Source: Fusibacter sp. 3D3 (GTDB lineage Bacteria > Bacillota > Clostridia > Peptostreptococcales > Acidaminobacteraceae). From it: 52,452 nucleotides of DNA. Both the position numbers and the translations under genes were made by a program. The stretch's first letter is position 1, and every line of letters begins with the position of its first letter. The stretch spans positions 117,677 to 170,128 of the forward strand of contig NZ_BDHH01000011.1 of the NCBI RefSeq assembly GCF_001748365.1. The letters run 5' to 3'. The notes beneath the pieces are model-generated. The model was not told where the DNA came from. It made no database searches and saw only the letters and a program-made list of their open reading frames with translations. This document shows positions 1 to 8,442 of this stretch, one piece after another.

Positions 1-1806
1 CTCTTAGTCCCTGATGTGAAATTTGAAAAAGGAGACATGACACAAGGTGTTTTTAAACGTTTTTTTGGTTTGCTTGTACCTCAAAAAAATTTAATAATAC
101 ATGTATTTTTAGCATCTCTACTCTATACATTCTTAGGGATATTAGGGGCATTTTACTTTAAATTTCTATTGGATGATATTTTACCTTATGGCTTATTAAA
201 CTCACTTCACGTGATTTCGATAGGGATTATACTACTTAATGTCTTTAAAATTATATTGAATTCATTTAGAAGTTATTTGCTCCTTTATTTGAGTCAACGG
301 ATAGACATTCCAATGATCCTTGGCTATTATAATCATGTTTTGGATTTACCGATGAATTTTTTCGGGACACGTAAAGTCGGGGAGATTATATCCCGATTTA
401 TGGATGCGGGTAAGATAAGAGATGCCATTTCAGGTGCCACACTGACGATTATGATTGATACACTTATGGCGATTGGCGGCGGCATCATCCTATACAGTTA
501 TAACGCCTCTTTGTTTGGGATTGCAGTGATCATGCTGATCATCTATGGGGTGCTTGTCTTTGTGTTTAATAAACCGATACGAGAAATCAATCGAAAGCAA
601 ATGGAGGAAAACTCTCAATTAACATCCTATTTGATTGAGAGTTTAAATGGTATCGAAACCGTTAAAGCATTCAACGCTGAACGAGATTCCAAATATAAGA
701 CTGAATTTTTATTTGTAAAGCTGCTTAAGACGACTTTTAAGATGGGACTACTGAGTAATGTGATGGGTGCCCTCATTGGATTAGTAGGATCAGTGGGGGG
801 CATTGTTATTTTATGGATCGGTGCATTAAATGTAATGCGGGGCAATTTGACCATTGGACAATTATTGGTTTTTAATGCTTTGCTCGCTTATTTTGTAGAT
901 CCTGTTAAGAATTTAATCAACCTTCAACCGATGATGCAGACTGCAATAGTGGCATCTGATAGGCTGGGTGAGATACTCGATCTTGAAATTGAAAAAGCAG
1001 AAAATGATAACCGAAAAATGAAGCCAGCAAGTTTAATGGGTGATATTGAACTGAAAAACATCGATTTTAGATATGGTACACGTGATAAAACTTTAAAAAA
1101 TATCAATATGCAGATTAAATCGGGTGAGCGCATAGCACTGGTTGGTGAAAGTGGTTCTGGTAAGACGACTTTGGTGAAGCTGCTCTTGGATCTTTATTCT
1201 CCTGAAAAAGGAGAGATATTAATCGATGATAATAATATCAAAGATATTTCTGTGGAGGTATTAAGAGAGCGTATCGCATATGTGCCTCAAGATACATTTT
1301 TATTCAGTGGGACTATTGAGGAAAATCTAAGACTTGGAACAAGTGGTAAAGTTATGGATGAAATCATCAGTGCAACTAAACTTGCTAAAGCGCATGATTT
1401 TATAAACGAGCTACCACTGAGATACAGTACGCGTCTTGAAGAAAATGGCGCAAACTTGTCAGGTGGACAACGACAGCGGTTGTCAATTGCACGTGCCATT
1501 TTAAAGGCGCCTGATATTTTAATATTAGATGAAGCCACCAGTAGCCTTGATTCTATCACAGAAAAGGCTATCGAAAAGACCATCAACGAAGTGGGCAAAG
1601 GGATTACGACGATCATAATTGCACATAGACTCAGTACGATTATGAGGTGTGACACGATCTATGTGATGGAAAAGGGAGAAATTATCGAGTTTGGAAATCA
1701 TAAAGCGCTTATAAGCAGGAATGGGAAATATTACGAGATGTGGAAAGATCAACTGCCTGAATTTTATATGAATAACACATCCAGTCAGGAGGAGATTGCA
1801 TCATGA
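1..1806 (+). CDS. Peptidase-containing ABC exporter (bacteriocin/double-glycine peptide type), 5' partial
   Basis: Exports peptides and, in complete family members, first removes their double-glycine leader. The reading frame is open to base 1, so the GTG at 16 is not the true start. The first codons read LLVPDVKFEKGDM, which resembles the linker joining the N-terminal C39 cysteine peptidase to the membrane domain; the peptidase itself should lie left of the window. Numbering from the codon at 16: membrane domain about 25-300, Walker A GESGSGKTT at 377-385, Q-loop at VPQDT, signature LSGGQ at 481-485, Walker B ILILDEATS at 501-509, and H-loop in AHRLS. The next gene overlaps by 4 bases (ATGA) and encodes the matching HlyD-type accessory protein, as is usual for LagD/ComA-type exporters. 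The peptide substrate is not visible here. Exporter assignment is firm; the peptidase domain is inferred from the linker. Confidence 0.88.
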   Translation, partial: LLVPDVKFEKGDMTQGVFKRFFGLLVPQKNLIIHVFLASLLYTFLGILGAFYFKFLLDDILPYGLLNSLHVISIGIILLNVFKIILNSFRSYLLLYLSQRIDIPMILGYYNHVLDLPMNFFGTRKVGEIISRFMDAGKIRDAISGATLTIMIDTLMAIGGGIILYSYNASLFGIAVIMLIIYGVLVFVFNKPIREINRKQMEENSQLTSYLIESLNGIETVKAFNAERDSKYKTEFLFVKLLKTTFKMGLLSNVMGALIGLVGSVGGIVILWIGALNVMRGNLTIGQLLVFNALLAYFVDPVKNLINLQPMMQTAIVASDRLGEILDLEIEKAENDNRKMKPASLMGDIELKNIDFRYGTRDKTLKNINMQIKSGERIALVGESGSGKTTLVKLLLDLYSPEKGEILIDDNNIKDISVEVLRERIAYVPQDTFLFSGTIEENLRLGTSGKVMDEIISATKLAKAHDFINELPLRYSTRLEENGANLSGGQRQRLSIARAILKAPDILILDEATSSLDSITEKAIEKTINEVGKGITTIIIAHRLSTIMRCDTIYVMEKGEIIEFGNHKALISRNGKYYEMWKDQLPEFYMNNTSSQEEIAS

Positions 1807-3248
1807 AAGGGATAATCAGTAATTTCTCAGATTTGAGTGATTCTAAAGAACTCATGGAAAATAAACCAAAACCATTTGCAATTTGGTTTATTTATGGCTT
1901 CATTGCTTTAGTGAGTGCAGCCTTTATATGGACTTATTTTGGAGAGATCGATATTGTGGTTAAGGCAGATGGTATTGTGCGCCCTTCGGTAGGCGTAAGT
2001 ACCTTAACGTCAAAGATTAGTGGGAAACTCTTAACAATCAATTTTGGCAATGGAGAAGTGGTCGAGAAAAACGATTTACTTTTTACAATTGACCATGGAG
2101 TACTTTTAATTCAAAAGCAAGGTCTTGAAAAAGAACTTGAAAAAGCCATGACAGAAAATACTTTAACTCAGAAATTGGTGAACTCCATTTTGAAAAAGAC
2201 GAATTTGTTTGATCCTCAGAGTGAGTCAGAATACTATCAAAAGTATGCACAGTATGAAATGGAACTTTTAAAAGTGCGTGAAAGCATTGACAGTTACACA
2301 AAGCGAATAGAAACATATCAAAAGGTGATTGATGGTTACAGTAAATTGATAGAATCCATTGATCAGAATAAGAATTGTTTTGAGCAAAAGGATGAATATG
2401 CGTTAAAGTATCTGGACTATACCTTTAATATAAATGATCTAGATGCTCAATGCCTTAAGGCTCAAGTGGATTATACTGCTATGGAAGCACTCTATGAGAC
2501 GGGAAGTGTTTCAGAAAATGAACTTAAAGAATCGAAAAATGAATATTTAAAAACTCAAAATGCACTGGAAAAATATAAGAATGAAGTTCAGCTCAATTAT
2601 AAATCTGCAATTGAGGAAGCTAAAAATAATCAAGCTCAATACCAGTTAGAGCTCAGCAAATTGACACCGGAAACCCAGACGAAATCTGGGTTTGCTTATT
2701 ATGAAAATGAGCAATTAATTGATCTCAATAGTAAATTAGAAGATTATGCCACGCAAATAGATCGGTTAAATGAGTCCATACAGAGCATAGATCTCGATGT
2801 GGAAAATGCTTCTATTAGAAGTCCTATTGAGGGCATTCTCAATGTTGAACAAAACTATGTTGTGGGTGATCAAATCGGGATTGGTATGGCCATGGGAACA
2901 GTAGTCCCCACGGGTGATACGGATTTTAAAATTCAACTTTCGGTGAAAAATAGAGATATAAGTCAAATTCATGTGGGAGATGATGTTAAATTTAAATTTC
3001 AAGCACTGCCTTATAAAGAGTATGGCATGCTTGAGGGCCAAATCATACACATCAATGCGGATTCAAGTTATAACGCCTTAATAGGAACCCGTTATTACTT
3101 AGTGGAGGCACAGGTAGACAGTAGACCACTCGTCTCTTATAAAGGTGAGACATCCACGATAAAAGTGGGTATGACACTAGAAGGGCAAATTATCACCAAA
3201 CGCAAAAAAATACTGCACTATCTACTTGAAAAGATTGATTTATGGTAA
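1803..3248 (+). CDS. HlyD-family bacteriocin secretion accessory protein
   Basis: Membrane-fusion-type partner of the preceding exporter. One N-terminal membrane segment (about residues 27-47) follows a short cytoplasmic tail. After it come the FGEIDIVVKADGIVRP stretch typical of HlyD/ComB proteins, a first half-lipoyl segment (about 55-95), a long coiled coil (about 100-330), a second lipoyl half with IRSPIEGIL near 340, and a beta-barrel C-terminus. Its length of 481 residues suits the bacteriocin accessory subgroup. The ATG overlaps the exporter stop (ATGA), so the two are translationally coupled and form one operon. In Gram-positives these proteins extend outside the membrane and guide the exported peptide. 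Confidence 0.85.
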   Translation: MKGIISNFSDLSDSKELMENKPKPFAIWFIYGFIALVSAAFIWTYFGEIDIVVKADGIVRPSVGVSTLTSKISGKLLTINFGNGEVVEKNDLLFTIDHGVLLIQKQGLEKELEKAMTENTLTQKLVNSILKKTNLFDPQSESEYYQKYAQYEMELLKVRESIDSYTKRIETYQKVIDGYSKLIESIDQNKNCFEQKDEYALKYLDYTFNINDLDAQCLKAQVDYTAMEALYETGSVSENELKESKNEYLKTQNALEKYKNEVQLNYKSAIEEAKNNQAQYQLELSKLTPETQTKSGFAYYENEQLIDLNSKLEDYATQIDRLNESIQSIDLDVENASIRSPIEGILNVEQNYVVGDQIGIGMAMGTVVPTGDTDFKIQLSVKNRDISQIHVGDDVKFKFQALPYKEYGMLEGQIIHINADSSYNALIGTRYYLVEAQVDSRPLVSYKGETSTIKVGMTLEGQIITKRKKILHYLLEKIDLW

Positions 3249-3259
3249 ACTTCTAACGC

Positions 3260-3284
3260 GATAAAAACGACTTATCCTTTTTTT
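3260..3284 (+). terminator. Weak intrinsic terminator candidate after the exporter operon
   Basis: A 5-bp stem (GATAA/TTATC) followed by a run of seven T. The stem is short, so read-through is likely. Confidence 0.3.
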
Positions 3285-3285
3285 G

Positions 3286-3313
3286 TTGAATTTTCACTGA
3301 AAAACAATATAAT
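3286..3313 (+). promoter_or_regulatory. Sigma-A-type promoter for the flippase gene
   Basis: TTGAAT, 16-base spacer, TATAAT. It lies 53 bases before the start codon at 3367. Seen by eye; no transcription data. Confidence 0.5.
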
Positions 3314-3366
3314 GATAATAGGTGTTTTTCACCCTATTTCATTGAGAGAGAGGCAAAATTCAAATT

Positions 3367-4908
3367 ATGAAAAATAAATTTGCAAAGCAACTTGGGATAC
3401 TTGGAATTATAGGCCTTGTTATAAAAGTCATTGGGGCACTCTATAGATTGCCACTGGCTTATATTATGCCAGAAAATGCAGTGACGTATTACTCTATTGC
3501 TTATCCTTGGTATACCTTTTTAATCGTTATATCCACCACCGCATTACCCGCTGTTATTGCAAAACTCACCGCTGAATATGGTGCTAAAGATGATATAGAA
3601 GGTCAAACGCTTGTATTTGATGTTTCAAGGCGTTTAATGAAGGTCTTTGGAATTGTTACCTTGATATTTTTATCAGCTGCAGCGGGACTTATATCCAGTG
3701 CATCGGGGTATTCAGAGAGTATTTATTCTTTCTATGTCCTCGCCATAGCTTCTTATTTTGTCGCTTCAAATGCGGCCTATAGAGGTTATTTTCAAGGCAC
3801 ACAGAGATTAGAAATCTTCGGGATATCTCAACTCTTCGAACAATTGGGACGCGCTGGAATTGGACTTTTGCTTGTGTGGATTCTCAGTACCATGGCGGCA
3901 CCCGATTCATGGCTTGCTGCTGCGGGAACTTCAGGGGCTGCTTTTGGAGCGTTGATCAGTTGGATTTATGTGGCGAATAAGTACAAGAAGCTGAAAGTAG
4001 CACCTTCACAAAAGGTAGCGCTTAAAGATCATAAACCGTTAATTGAAAAGATTTTGAAAATGGTATTTCCAATTGCGCTAGGTGCATCGATTATGCCGTT
4101 ACTCACAATAATAGACGCGACCATGATCATTTGGAGACTTAGACAGACGGGCTTTGGTGATCAAGCTGGCGTGATGTATACCTTTATTACATTCTACTCA
4201 GTGCCAATCATCAATCTTGCACAAATTATTTTCACAGCCCTTCAAGTAAGTCTGCTCCCAATGATTACACGTGCTTTTACACAAAAGAGCGAACAGTTCC
4301 GAGAGAAAGTTTACCTCGGCGTTTTGACAGCGCTTCTTCTTGGACTTCCAATGGGACTTGGAATTGCAGTGTTTTCAAGAGAAATATTAGTTTTCCTTTA
4401 TCCTAATAAAGCTGAGATGATCCTAGGAGCGGCACCAGTGCTTGGCATTTTAGGTCTAGGCGTTGCCTTCTTATCTCTTTATCAAGCGTCTACGGGCATC
4501 CTACAGGGCATCAATCTCTACAAGAAGCCTGTTAAAAATCTATTCGTAGGTGCGGTGGTAAAAGTGATTACAGCATATATCTTGCTGGGTATTCCAACCT
4601 TAAATATAAAAGGGGCAGCAATTTCTACATTATTAGCTTATGCAGTTGCGGCAACTTTAAATATGATCGTATTACTCAAACATGTGGAAATGCCAAAGTC
4701 TTTTATTAGAAAAGCAGCATTGACATTGATGTCAAATGCAGTGATGATTGTAGCTGCTAAAGGTTCATTCATTTTAGTGCATGCATATCTTGGTGCAAGG
4801 TTGAGTTTGCTCGTTGGCATACTTGTGGCAGTTATCGTCTATGCGGGGATGATGCTTCTGACCAAAGTGGTTACAAAAGAAGATTTGACTGCAATGGATA
4901 ATAAGTAG
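3367..4908 (+). CDS. SpoVB/YtgP-type oligosaccharide or lipid II flippase (MOP superfamily)
   Basis: Polytopic membrane protein of 513 residues with about 14 hydrophobic segments spread along its length. The N-terminus (KQLGILGIIGLVIKVIGALY) and the RGYFQGTQRLEIF region around 140-150 are characteristic of the polysaccharide biosynthesis/SpoVB/YtgP branch of the MOP superfamily, which moves lipid-linked sugars such as lipid II across the membrane in wall synthesis or spore cortex formation. It stands alone, with its own candidate promoter and a terminator directly downstream, so context does not choose between a vegetative (YtgP/MurJ-like) and a sporulation (SpoVB) role. An Ala/Gly-rich composition and few charges in the segments fit the family. 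Confidence 0.82.
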   Translation: MKNKFAKQLGILGIIGLVIKVIGALYRLPLAYIMPENAVTYYSIAYPWYTFLIVISTTALPAVIAKLTAEYGAKDDIEGQTLVFDVSRRLMKVFGIVTLIFLSAAAGLISSASGYSESIYSFYVLAIASYFVASNAAYRGYFQGTQRLEIFGISQLFEQLGRAGIGLLLVWILSTMAAPDSWLAAAGTSGAAFGALISWIYVANKYKKLKVAPSQKVALKDHKPLIEKILKMVFPIALGASIMPLLTIIDATMIIWRLRQTGFGDQAGVMYTFITFYSVPIINLAQIIFTALQVSLLPMITRAFTQKSEQFREKVYLGVLTALLLGLPMGLGIAVFSREILVFLYPNKAEMILGAAPVLGILGLGVAFLSLYQASTGILQGINLYKKPVKNLFVGAVVKVITAYILLGIPTLNIKGAAISTLLAYAVAATLNMIVLLKHVEMPKSFIRKAALTLMSNAVMIVAAKGSFILVHAYLGARLSLLVGILVAVIVYAGMMLLTKVVTKEDLTAMDNK

Positions 4909-4943
4909 AGGATTGAATCATTAAAGGTAAAGTTTAAAATAAA

Positions 4944-5003
4944 AAAAGGACATTTCCTGTCACTGACTGTAAAATCGGCAGACTAGGGAATGTCCTTTTA
5001 TTG
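4944..5003. terminator. Bidirectional intrinsic terminator
   Basis: Fifteen-base arms at 4944-4958 and 4985-4999 pair with one G-U. A runs precede and T runs follow the stem, so it can end both the flippase transcript (+) and mtnN (-). Confidence 0.85.
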
Positions 5004-5026
5004 TTTTATTTGATTTGAGACTATTT

Positions 5027-5734
5027 TTATATTGCAGTCTTCATATTGCCGACCATATTCAGAATGATTTGAGTCGAATTTTTAGCAGCTTCTTCTGCAA
5101 ACTCAGCATAATTCACATGAGCAGAACCGTCGGCTTTATCAGACATGGATCTGATGATGACAAATGGAAGTTTGTTGAGATAACAAACATGTGCAATGGA
5201 TGCACCTTCCATTTCAGTGGTGTGAGCACCAAAGTTTGTTTCAATAAATATTTTGCGCTCTGCTGAGGACACGAATTGATCGCCAGAGACGATTCTGCCT
5301 TTAAAAATTTTATGCGATTTAACCGCTTCAATGCTAGAATTGTAAGCAAGGTCTACAAGGTAGGGATCTGCAATAAAGGTTGAGGTTTCCATTTGAGGGA
5401 TGATACCGTACTCATAACCAAATCCAGTGCAGTCCACATCGTGCTCCATACAATCCGTGGAGATGACGATATCGCCAACGTTGAGGTCATCGTGGATGGC
5501 ACCCGAAACACCTGTATTGACAATCGCATCGACTTTAAAGTTTGAGACGAGAATCTGTGAACAAGCAGCGGCGTTGACTTTACCTATACCACAAGTCACG
5601 ACCACCACAGGTTTGTCATGTAATGTGCCTGAATAATAGGTCATTCCTGCGATTTCCATTGTGCTTTCAACACACATCTTACTTTTAAGAATTTCTGTTT
5701 CTAAATCCATAGCACCGATAATACCTAATTTCAT
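5027..5734 (-). CDS. mtnN: 5'-methylthioadenosine/S-adenosylhomocysteine nucleosidase
   Basis: Hydrolyses MTA and S-adenosylhomocysteine to adenine and the matching thioribose sugar; cytoplasmic. The 235-residue length is normal. The N-terminus MKLGIIGAMDLE holds Glu12, the catalytic acid position of the E. coli enzyme. MEGA at 175-178 supplies the ribose-binding glutamate, and SMSDKAD has the catalytic Asp at 199. It lies downstream of luxS on the same strand, 80 bases away, and the pair forms the two-step route S-adenosylhomocysteine to S-ribosylhomocysteine to homocysteine plus AI-2 precursor. MTA released by the spermidine synthase at 13.6-14.4 kb would also be its substrate. A GGAG site precedes the ATG. 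Confidence 0.95.
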   Translation of the reverse strand: MKLGIIGAMDLETEILKSKMCVESTMEIAGMTYYSGTLHDKPVVVVTCGIGKVNAAACSQILVSNFKVDAIVNTGVSGAIHDDLNVGDIVISTDCMEHDVDCTGFGYEYGIIPQMETSTFIADPYLVDLAYNSSIEAVKSHKIFKGRIVSGDQFVSSAERKIFIETNFGAHTTEMEGASIAHVCYLNKLPFVIIRSMSDKADGSAHVNYAEFAEEAAKNSTQIILNMVGNMKTAI

Positions 5735-5786
5735 ATTGATCTCCGTTCTATATAAATCATAATTTAAACTTTTTTTAGTTTTGAAA

Positions 5787-5809
5787 TGTGAAACGATTCA
5801 TGTTTCACA
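5787..5809. repeat. Inverted repeat between luxS and mtnN
   Basis: Perfect 8-base arms (TGTGAAAC / GTTTCACA) around a 7-base loop. There is no T run on the minus strand directly after it, so it is more likely an RNA hairpin or protein site than a strong terminator. Confidence 0.45.
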
Positions 5810-5814
5810 AGTTC

Positions 5815-6288
5815 TTACTGTGGGTAAATTAAATTTTCAGTCGTTGCATTTTTTAAAACGTCAAGATACGCTAACGCTTCTTGTTTAGCCCCTTCTAAAT
5901 TGTGTAGTTTATAGTTGCCGCATTCGATTTCACTTGCACCAGGAATTTCGCCTTCAAAAGTTGAAACGAATTCAAAGGCACGTATGAGTAAGGGGAGAAT
6001 TTGCTCTGAGGTGTAAGCACCGTTTACGATGAGGTACATCCCTGTGAGACATCCCATAGGTCCAAAATAAGCAATGCTTGATTTGAACTCTGCATCATTT
6101 CTGACAAAAGTGGCAATGAGGTGCTCTAATGTGTGAATAGAGCCGTTTTCAAGCATATCGCTGTTGGGAAGCTTCATTCTGACATCAAATGTTGTCAATG
6201 TTTCTGCGCCGTAGTGATCCATGCGAGAGACGTAAACACCTTTTTTAAGTTTAATATGATTCACCGTAAAACTATCAATTTTCTTCAT
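5815..6288 (-). CDS. luxS: S-ribosylhomocysteine lyase (AI-2 synthase)
   Basis: Splits S-ribosylhomocysteine into homocysteine and DPD, the precursor of autoinducer-2; cytoplasmic metalloenzyme. The length of 157 residues is typical. Metal ligands are His52 and His56 in IHTLEH and Cys123 in IECGNY; the catalytic cysteine is Cys80 in GPMGCLTG. The upstream partner in the pathway, mtnN, follows on the same strand. The start codon has no Shine-Dalgarno sequence at normal spacing. Instead a 10-codon ORF with a strong site ends one base before the luxS ATG, which suggests translational coupling (see that feature). Confidence 0.95.
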   Translation of the reverse strand: MKKIDSFTVNHIKLKKGVYVSRMDHYGAETLTTFDVRMKLPNSDMLENGSIHTLEHLIATFVRNDAEFKSSIAYFGPMGCLTGMYLIVNGAYTSEQILPLLIRAFEFVSTFEGEIPGASEIECGNYKLHNLEGAKQEALAYLDVLKNATTENLIYPQ

Positions 6289-6289
6289 T

Positions 6290-6322
6290 TTAAGCTTTGC
6301 ATGATACCTCTAATGATGTCAT
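6290..6322 (-). CDS. Putative 10-codon leader peptide coupled to luxS
   Basis: A minimal ORF reading MTSLEVSCKA. It has an AAAGGAG ribosome site six bases before its ATG, and its TAA ends one base before the luxS ATG. luxS itself lacks a usable Shine-Dalgarno, so ribosomes finishing this ORF could restart on luxS. No homology can be expected at this size; the call rests only on signal placement. It may be just a landing site rather than a functional peptide. Confidence 0.4.
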   Translation of the reverse strand: MTSLEVSCKA

Positions 6323-6484
6323 CACGCACTCCTTTCAATTTTTTGTTCTAGTGTTGGTTTTCAATGCTATTGTATCATAAAACGGCACTTGGGCGACTAA
6401 AAAGAATTTAAAAGGGTATGAAACAGATGTTAGTGTTAGATTTTACAACTGAATTTGACAGATCGCATATAAGGAGGTTACGCC

Positions 6485-6949
6485 ATGAAAAAATGGCCTT
6501 TAGGGCTGATGCTCATATTTTTAGTTTCTGTGGTGCTTTTAGTAGCATGTACTGCAGGAACACCCACGGCTCAAGTGGACAAATCTACAACTGAATCACC
6601 AGAAGCAACTACACCAGAAGCAACTACACCAGAAGCAACTACACCAGAAGCAACTACACCAGAAGCAACTACACCAGAAACTGCACCTGGAGAAAATAAT
6701 TCAATGAATGAGCTTCCTGTTTTTACACTTGAAGAACTTGCAAAATACAATGGGAAGGAGGGCATGTCGGCATACGTGGGTTATGAAGGGAACGTATATG
6801 ATGTCTCTGAGATTAAAGCTTGGAAAAACGGCACCCATCAAGGCAAGTATGAAGCTGGACAAGATTTGACTGATGTCCTCAATAACTTAGCCCCACATGC
6901 ACCAACGAATCTCACAGACAATGCGCCCATAGTGGGCACACTTGAGTAA
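6485..6949 (+). CDS. Lipoprotein with a cytochrome b5-like domain
   Basis: A 154-residue exported lipoprotein. The signal peptide ends in the lipobox LLVAC (Cys22), so the protein should be lipid-anchored on the outer face of the membrane. A flexible linker of about 50 residues carries five identical PEATT units. From about residue 79 (PVFTLEELAKYNGKEG, then YEGNVYDVSEIKAWKNGTHQG and a C-terminal VGTL) it matches the short cytochrome-b5-like heme/steroid-binding domain found in clostridial surface proteins. The classic HPGG heme motif is absent; candidate axial histidines are in NGTHQG and LAPHAP. A heme or redox role is likely but not shown. GGAGG lies before the ATG. Confidence 0.75.
   Translation: MKKWPLGLMLIFLVSVVLLVACTAGTPTAQVDKSTTESPEATTPEATTPEATTPEATTPEATTPETAPGENNSMNELPVFTLEELAKYNGKEGMSAYVGYEGNVYDVSEIKAWKNGTHQGKYEAGQDLTDVLNNLAPHAPTNLTDNAPIVGTLE
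6599..6673 (+). repeat. Perfect 15-bp coding tandem repeat, five copies (PEATT)
   Basis: Five identical copies of CCAGAAGCAACTACA in frame within the lipoprotein linker, followed by a diverged sixth unit. Identity at third codon positions implies recent expansion, and copy number could change by slippage without breaking the frame. Confidence 0.95.
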
Positions 6950-6993
6950 AATTGAGCAAAAGAGCATTGAACTTGAACAACACTTAAATTTTA

Positions 6994-7489
6994 TTGTCTG
7001 TACTAAAAAAGAACACGATTCCCACAGAATCACTTGAAGCTTATAAGGAATCCGTTGAGGCAGAGGTCTTAAAGGGAGCGCTTGAGGCTTGGGGTGGTAA
7101 TATTACGAAAGCAGCTGAAAAGTTAGGAATTAGTAGATGGTCGCTTCATCGTATTCCTCTTATAGCAATTGGGACTGCTATTTTATGGTTTGGATGGTAT
7201 GGCTTCAATGCAGGCAGTGAACTCAGAGTAGATTCTATTACCGCATTGGCATTTTTAAATACGGATATTTCAGCTTCGTTTGCGGCGATCGTATGGCTTG
7301 ATTCATGGAGGGGTTAATTTCTTTTTAGTTGAAGTGGGTGCCGTTGCATTTGCATCATTATACGCATTTGTGATTTCATAGGGGCTACTTTATCTCATTG
7401 ATATGGTTACACCTGTAAGAGTCGATGCAAGAGAGCAAGTGACAGGTCTTGATGAAGTACTTCACGGTGAAACCGCAGATTTTATGTAA
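6994..7489 (+). pseudogene. Chimeric remnant: sigma-54 activator C-terminus joined to a gutted ammonium transporter
   Basis: Two unrelated gene pieces are fused. The first part (about 7012-7149) encodes an Fis-type helix-turn-helix like the tail of NtrC-family activators (EVLKGALEAWGGNITKAAEK, then LGISRWSLHR). It runs directly into an AmtB-like segment (ILWFGWYGFNAGSEL, then AFLNTDISASFAAIVW). The frame ends at 7317. The matching Amt C-terminus resumes in another frame, crosses a TAG at 7379-7381, and ends at 7489 (GLLYLIDMVTPVRV, then TGLDEVLHGETADFM). The N-terminal half and much of the core of Amt are missing. This is decay after deletions, not a working gene; the TTG at 6994 is not a credible start. 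Confidence 0.8.
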
Positions 7490-7491
7490 AT

Positions 7492-7513
7492 TCAAGTGAA
7501 GGCAGTCACTTGA
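7492..7513. terminator. Hairpin between the Amt remnant and yaaA
   Basis: Perfect 8-base arms (TCAAGTGA / TCACTTGA). It abuts the yaaA stop and follows the Amt remnant stop by two bases. The T run is poor on both sides, so termination would be weak. Confidence 0.35.
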
Positions 7514-8242
7514 TTACAGATTAGTAGAACGGACATAGTAAAGGTTGTTTGAATCAGAGATAGAAGCGTTGAAAGCATAGCCGTCAAAGGTGACTGATTT
7601 CAATGCTTTTACTGTTTTTATACGTTCTTTGGTCATTAAGTGAATCATTTTGCCACGCGCCATTTTAGCAAAGGTCGCTTTATTGATCAGCTTACCTTGA
7701 GTGTCTTCTCTAAAGTGAATTGTGATTTTAGGAAGAGTAACCATTTTAGAGAATTCATTAGAAGCGAGATCGATGATGATTTCATTTTCTTTAAATAAGG
7801 CTTGGATATAATCATGCCAATGCGTATATAAATTTAGGTTCTTTATTTTCATTTGAAAGTCCAAGCGATAAGGTTTAATAGGATCAAAGGGAGAAGTCAT
7901 ACCATATAGAGCACTCAATATAATGAGATGCTGATCTATATAATTAAAGTCCGCTTTGTTATAGTTTTGGAGCTCTAATTGCTTGAAAACGAGACCAGTA
8001 TATGAGTGAATAGCAGGAAGGCGCTCGTGCTTATTAAAGTTTTTGTAATGCGTCTCATAATAATCGGATTTATCTTTGTAAATACGTGAAAAATCCTCTA
8101 AAAGGAGAGTTGATATCACTTGATTGGTCAGTGTGTCTTGCTCTGGTGAAAAGTAAGTTATATGCTTTTCGGGGCTGTAGCAAAGGGGGGATTCTGATGA
8201 CGGTGTTCGCTGGGTTTTACTCGGGGACATGATTATTTTCAT
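7514..8242 (-). CDS. yaaA: YaaA-family protein (UPF0246, peroxide stress)
   Basis: Cytoplasmic 242-residue protein of the YaaA/DUF328 family. In E. coli YaaA limits oxidative damage by lowering free iron and it binds DNA. The family signature is clear: MKIIMSPSKTQ at the start, LSALYGMTSPFDPIKPYRLDF in the middle (quoted here in part: SALYGMTSPFDPIKPYRL), and the conserved NLASNEF-like stretch IDLASNEF near 158. Length is close to the usual 245-260. It is a single gene with GAGAGG before the ATG. No oxidative-stress operator was recognised. Confidence 0.88.
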   Translation of the reverse strand: MKIIMSPSKTQRTPSSESPLCYSPEKHITYFSPEQDTLTNQVISTLLLEDFSRIYKDKSDYYETHYKNFNKHERLPAIHSYTGLVFKQLELQNYNKADFNYIDQHLIILSALYGMTSPFDPIKPYRLDFQMKIKNLNLYTHWHDYIQALFKENEIIIDLASNEFSKMVTLPKITIHFREDTQGKLINKATFAKMARGKMIHLMTKERIKTVKALKSVTFDGYAFNASISDSNNLYYVRSTNL

Positions 8243-8442
8243 ATTAAACGCCTCTCATGTAATAAATTTTTAGATATCATTAAAGTCAATGCTTATTTGA
8301 TCCGATATACTATATATAGATAGAAAGTTTTATTAATCCGGATATATTGTAGGTTTTACAAAAAAAGTGCGCATTTTTTACCTAACTTTAAACCTGATAT
8401 AACAAACCGTTGATACCATAAGAGTAGCAAAGGAGTGATCAT

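Noticed and set aside
1287-1655. Minus-strand open frame of 122 codons opposite the exporter
   Set aside because: Lies across the conserved ATPase motifs of the real gene and has no translation signals.
6323-6484. Possible SAM or SAH riboswitch upstream of luxS
   Set aside because: I found no recognisable core motif; the region is short and only the leader ORF stands out.
6599-6673. Regular short repeats that could suggest a CRISPR array
   Set aside because: The units are contiguous without spacers, in frame and translated as PEATT; it is a coding tandem repeat.
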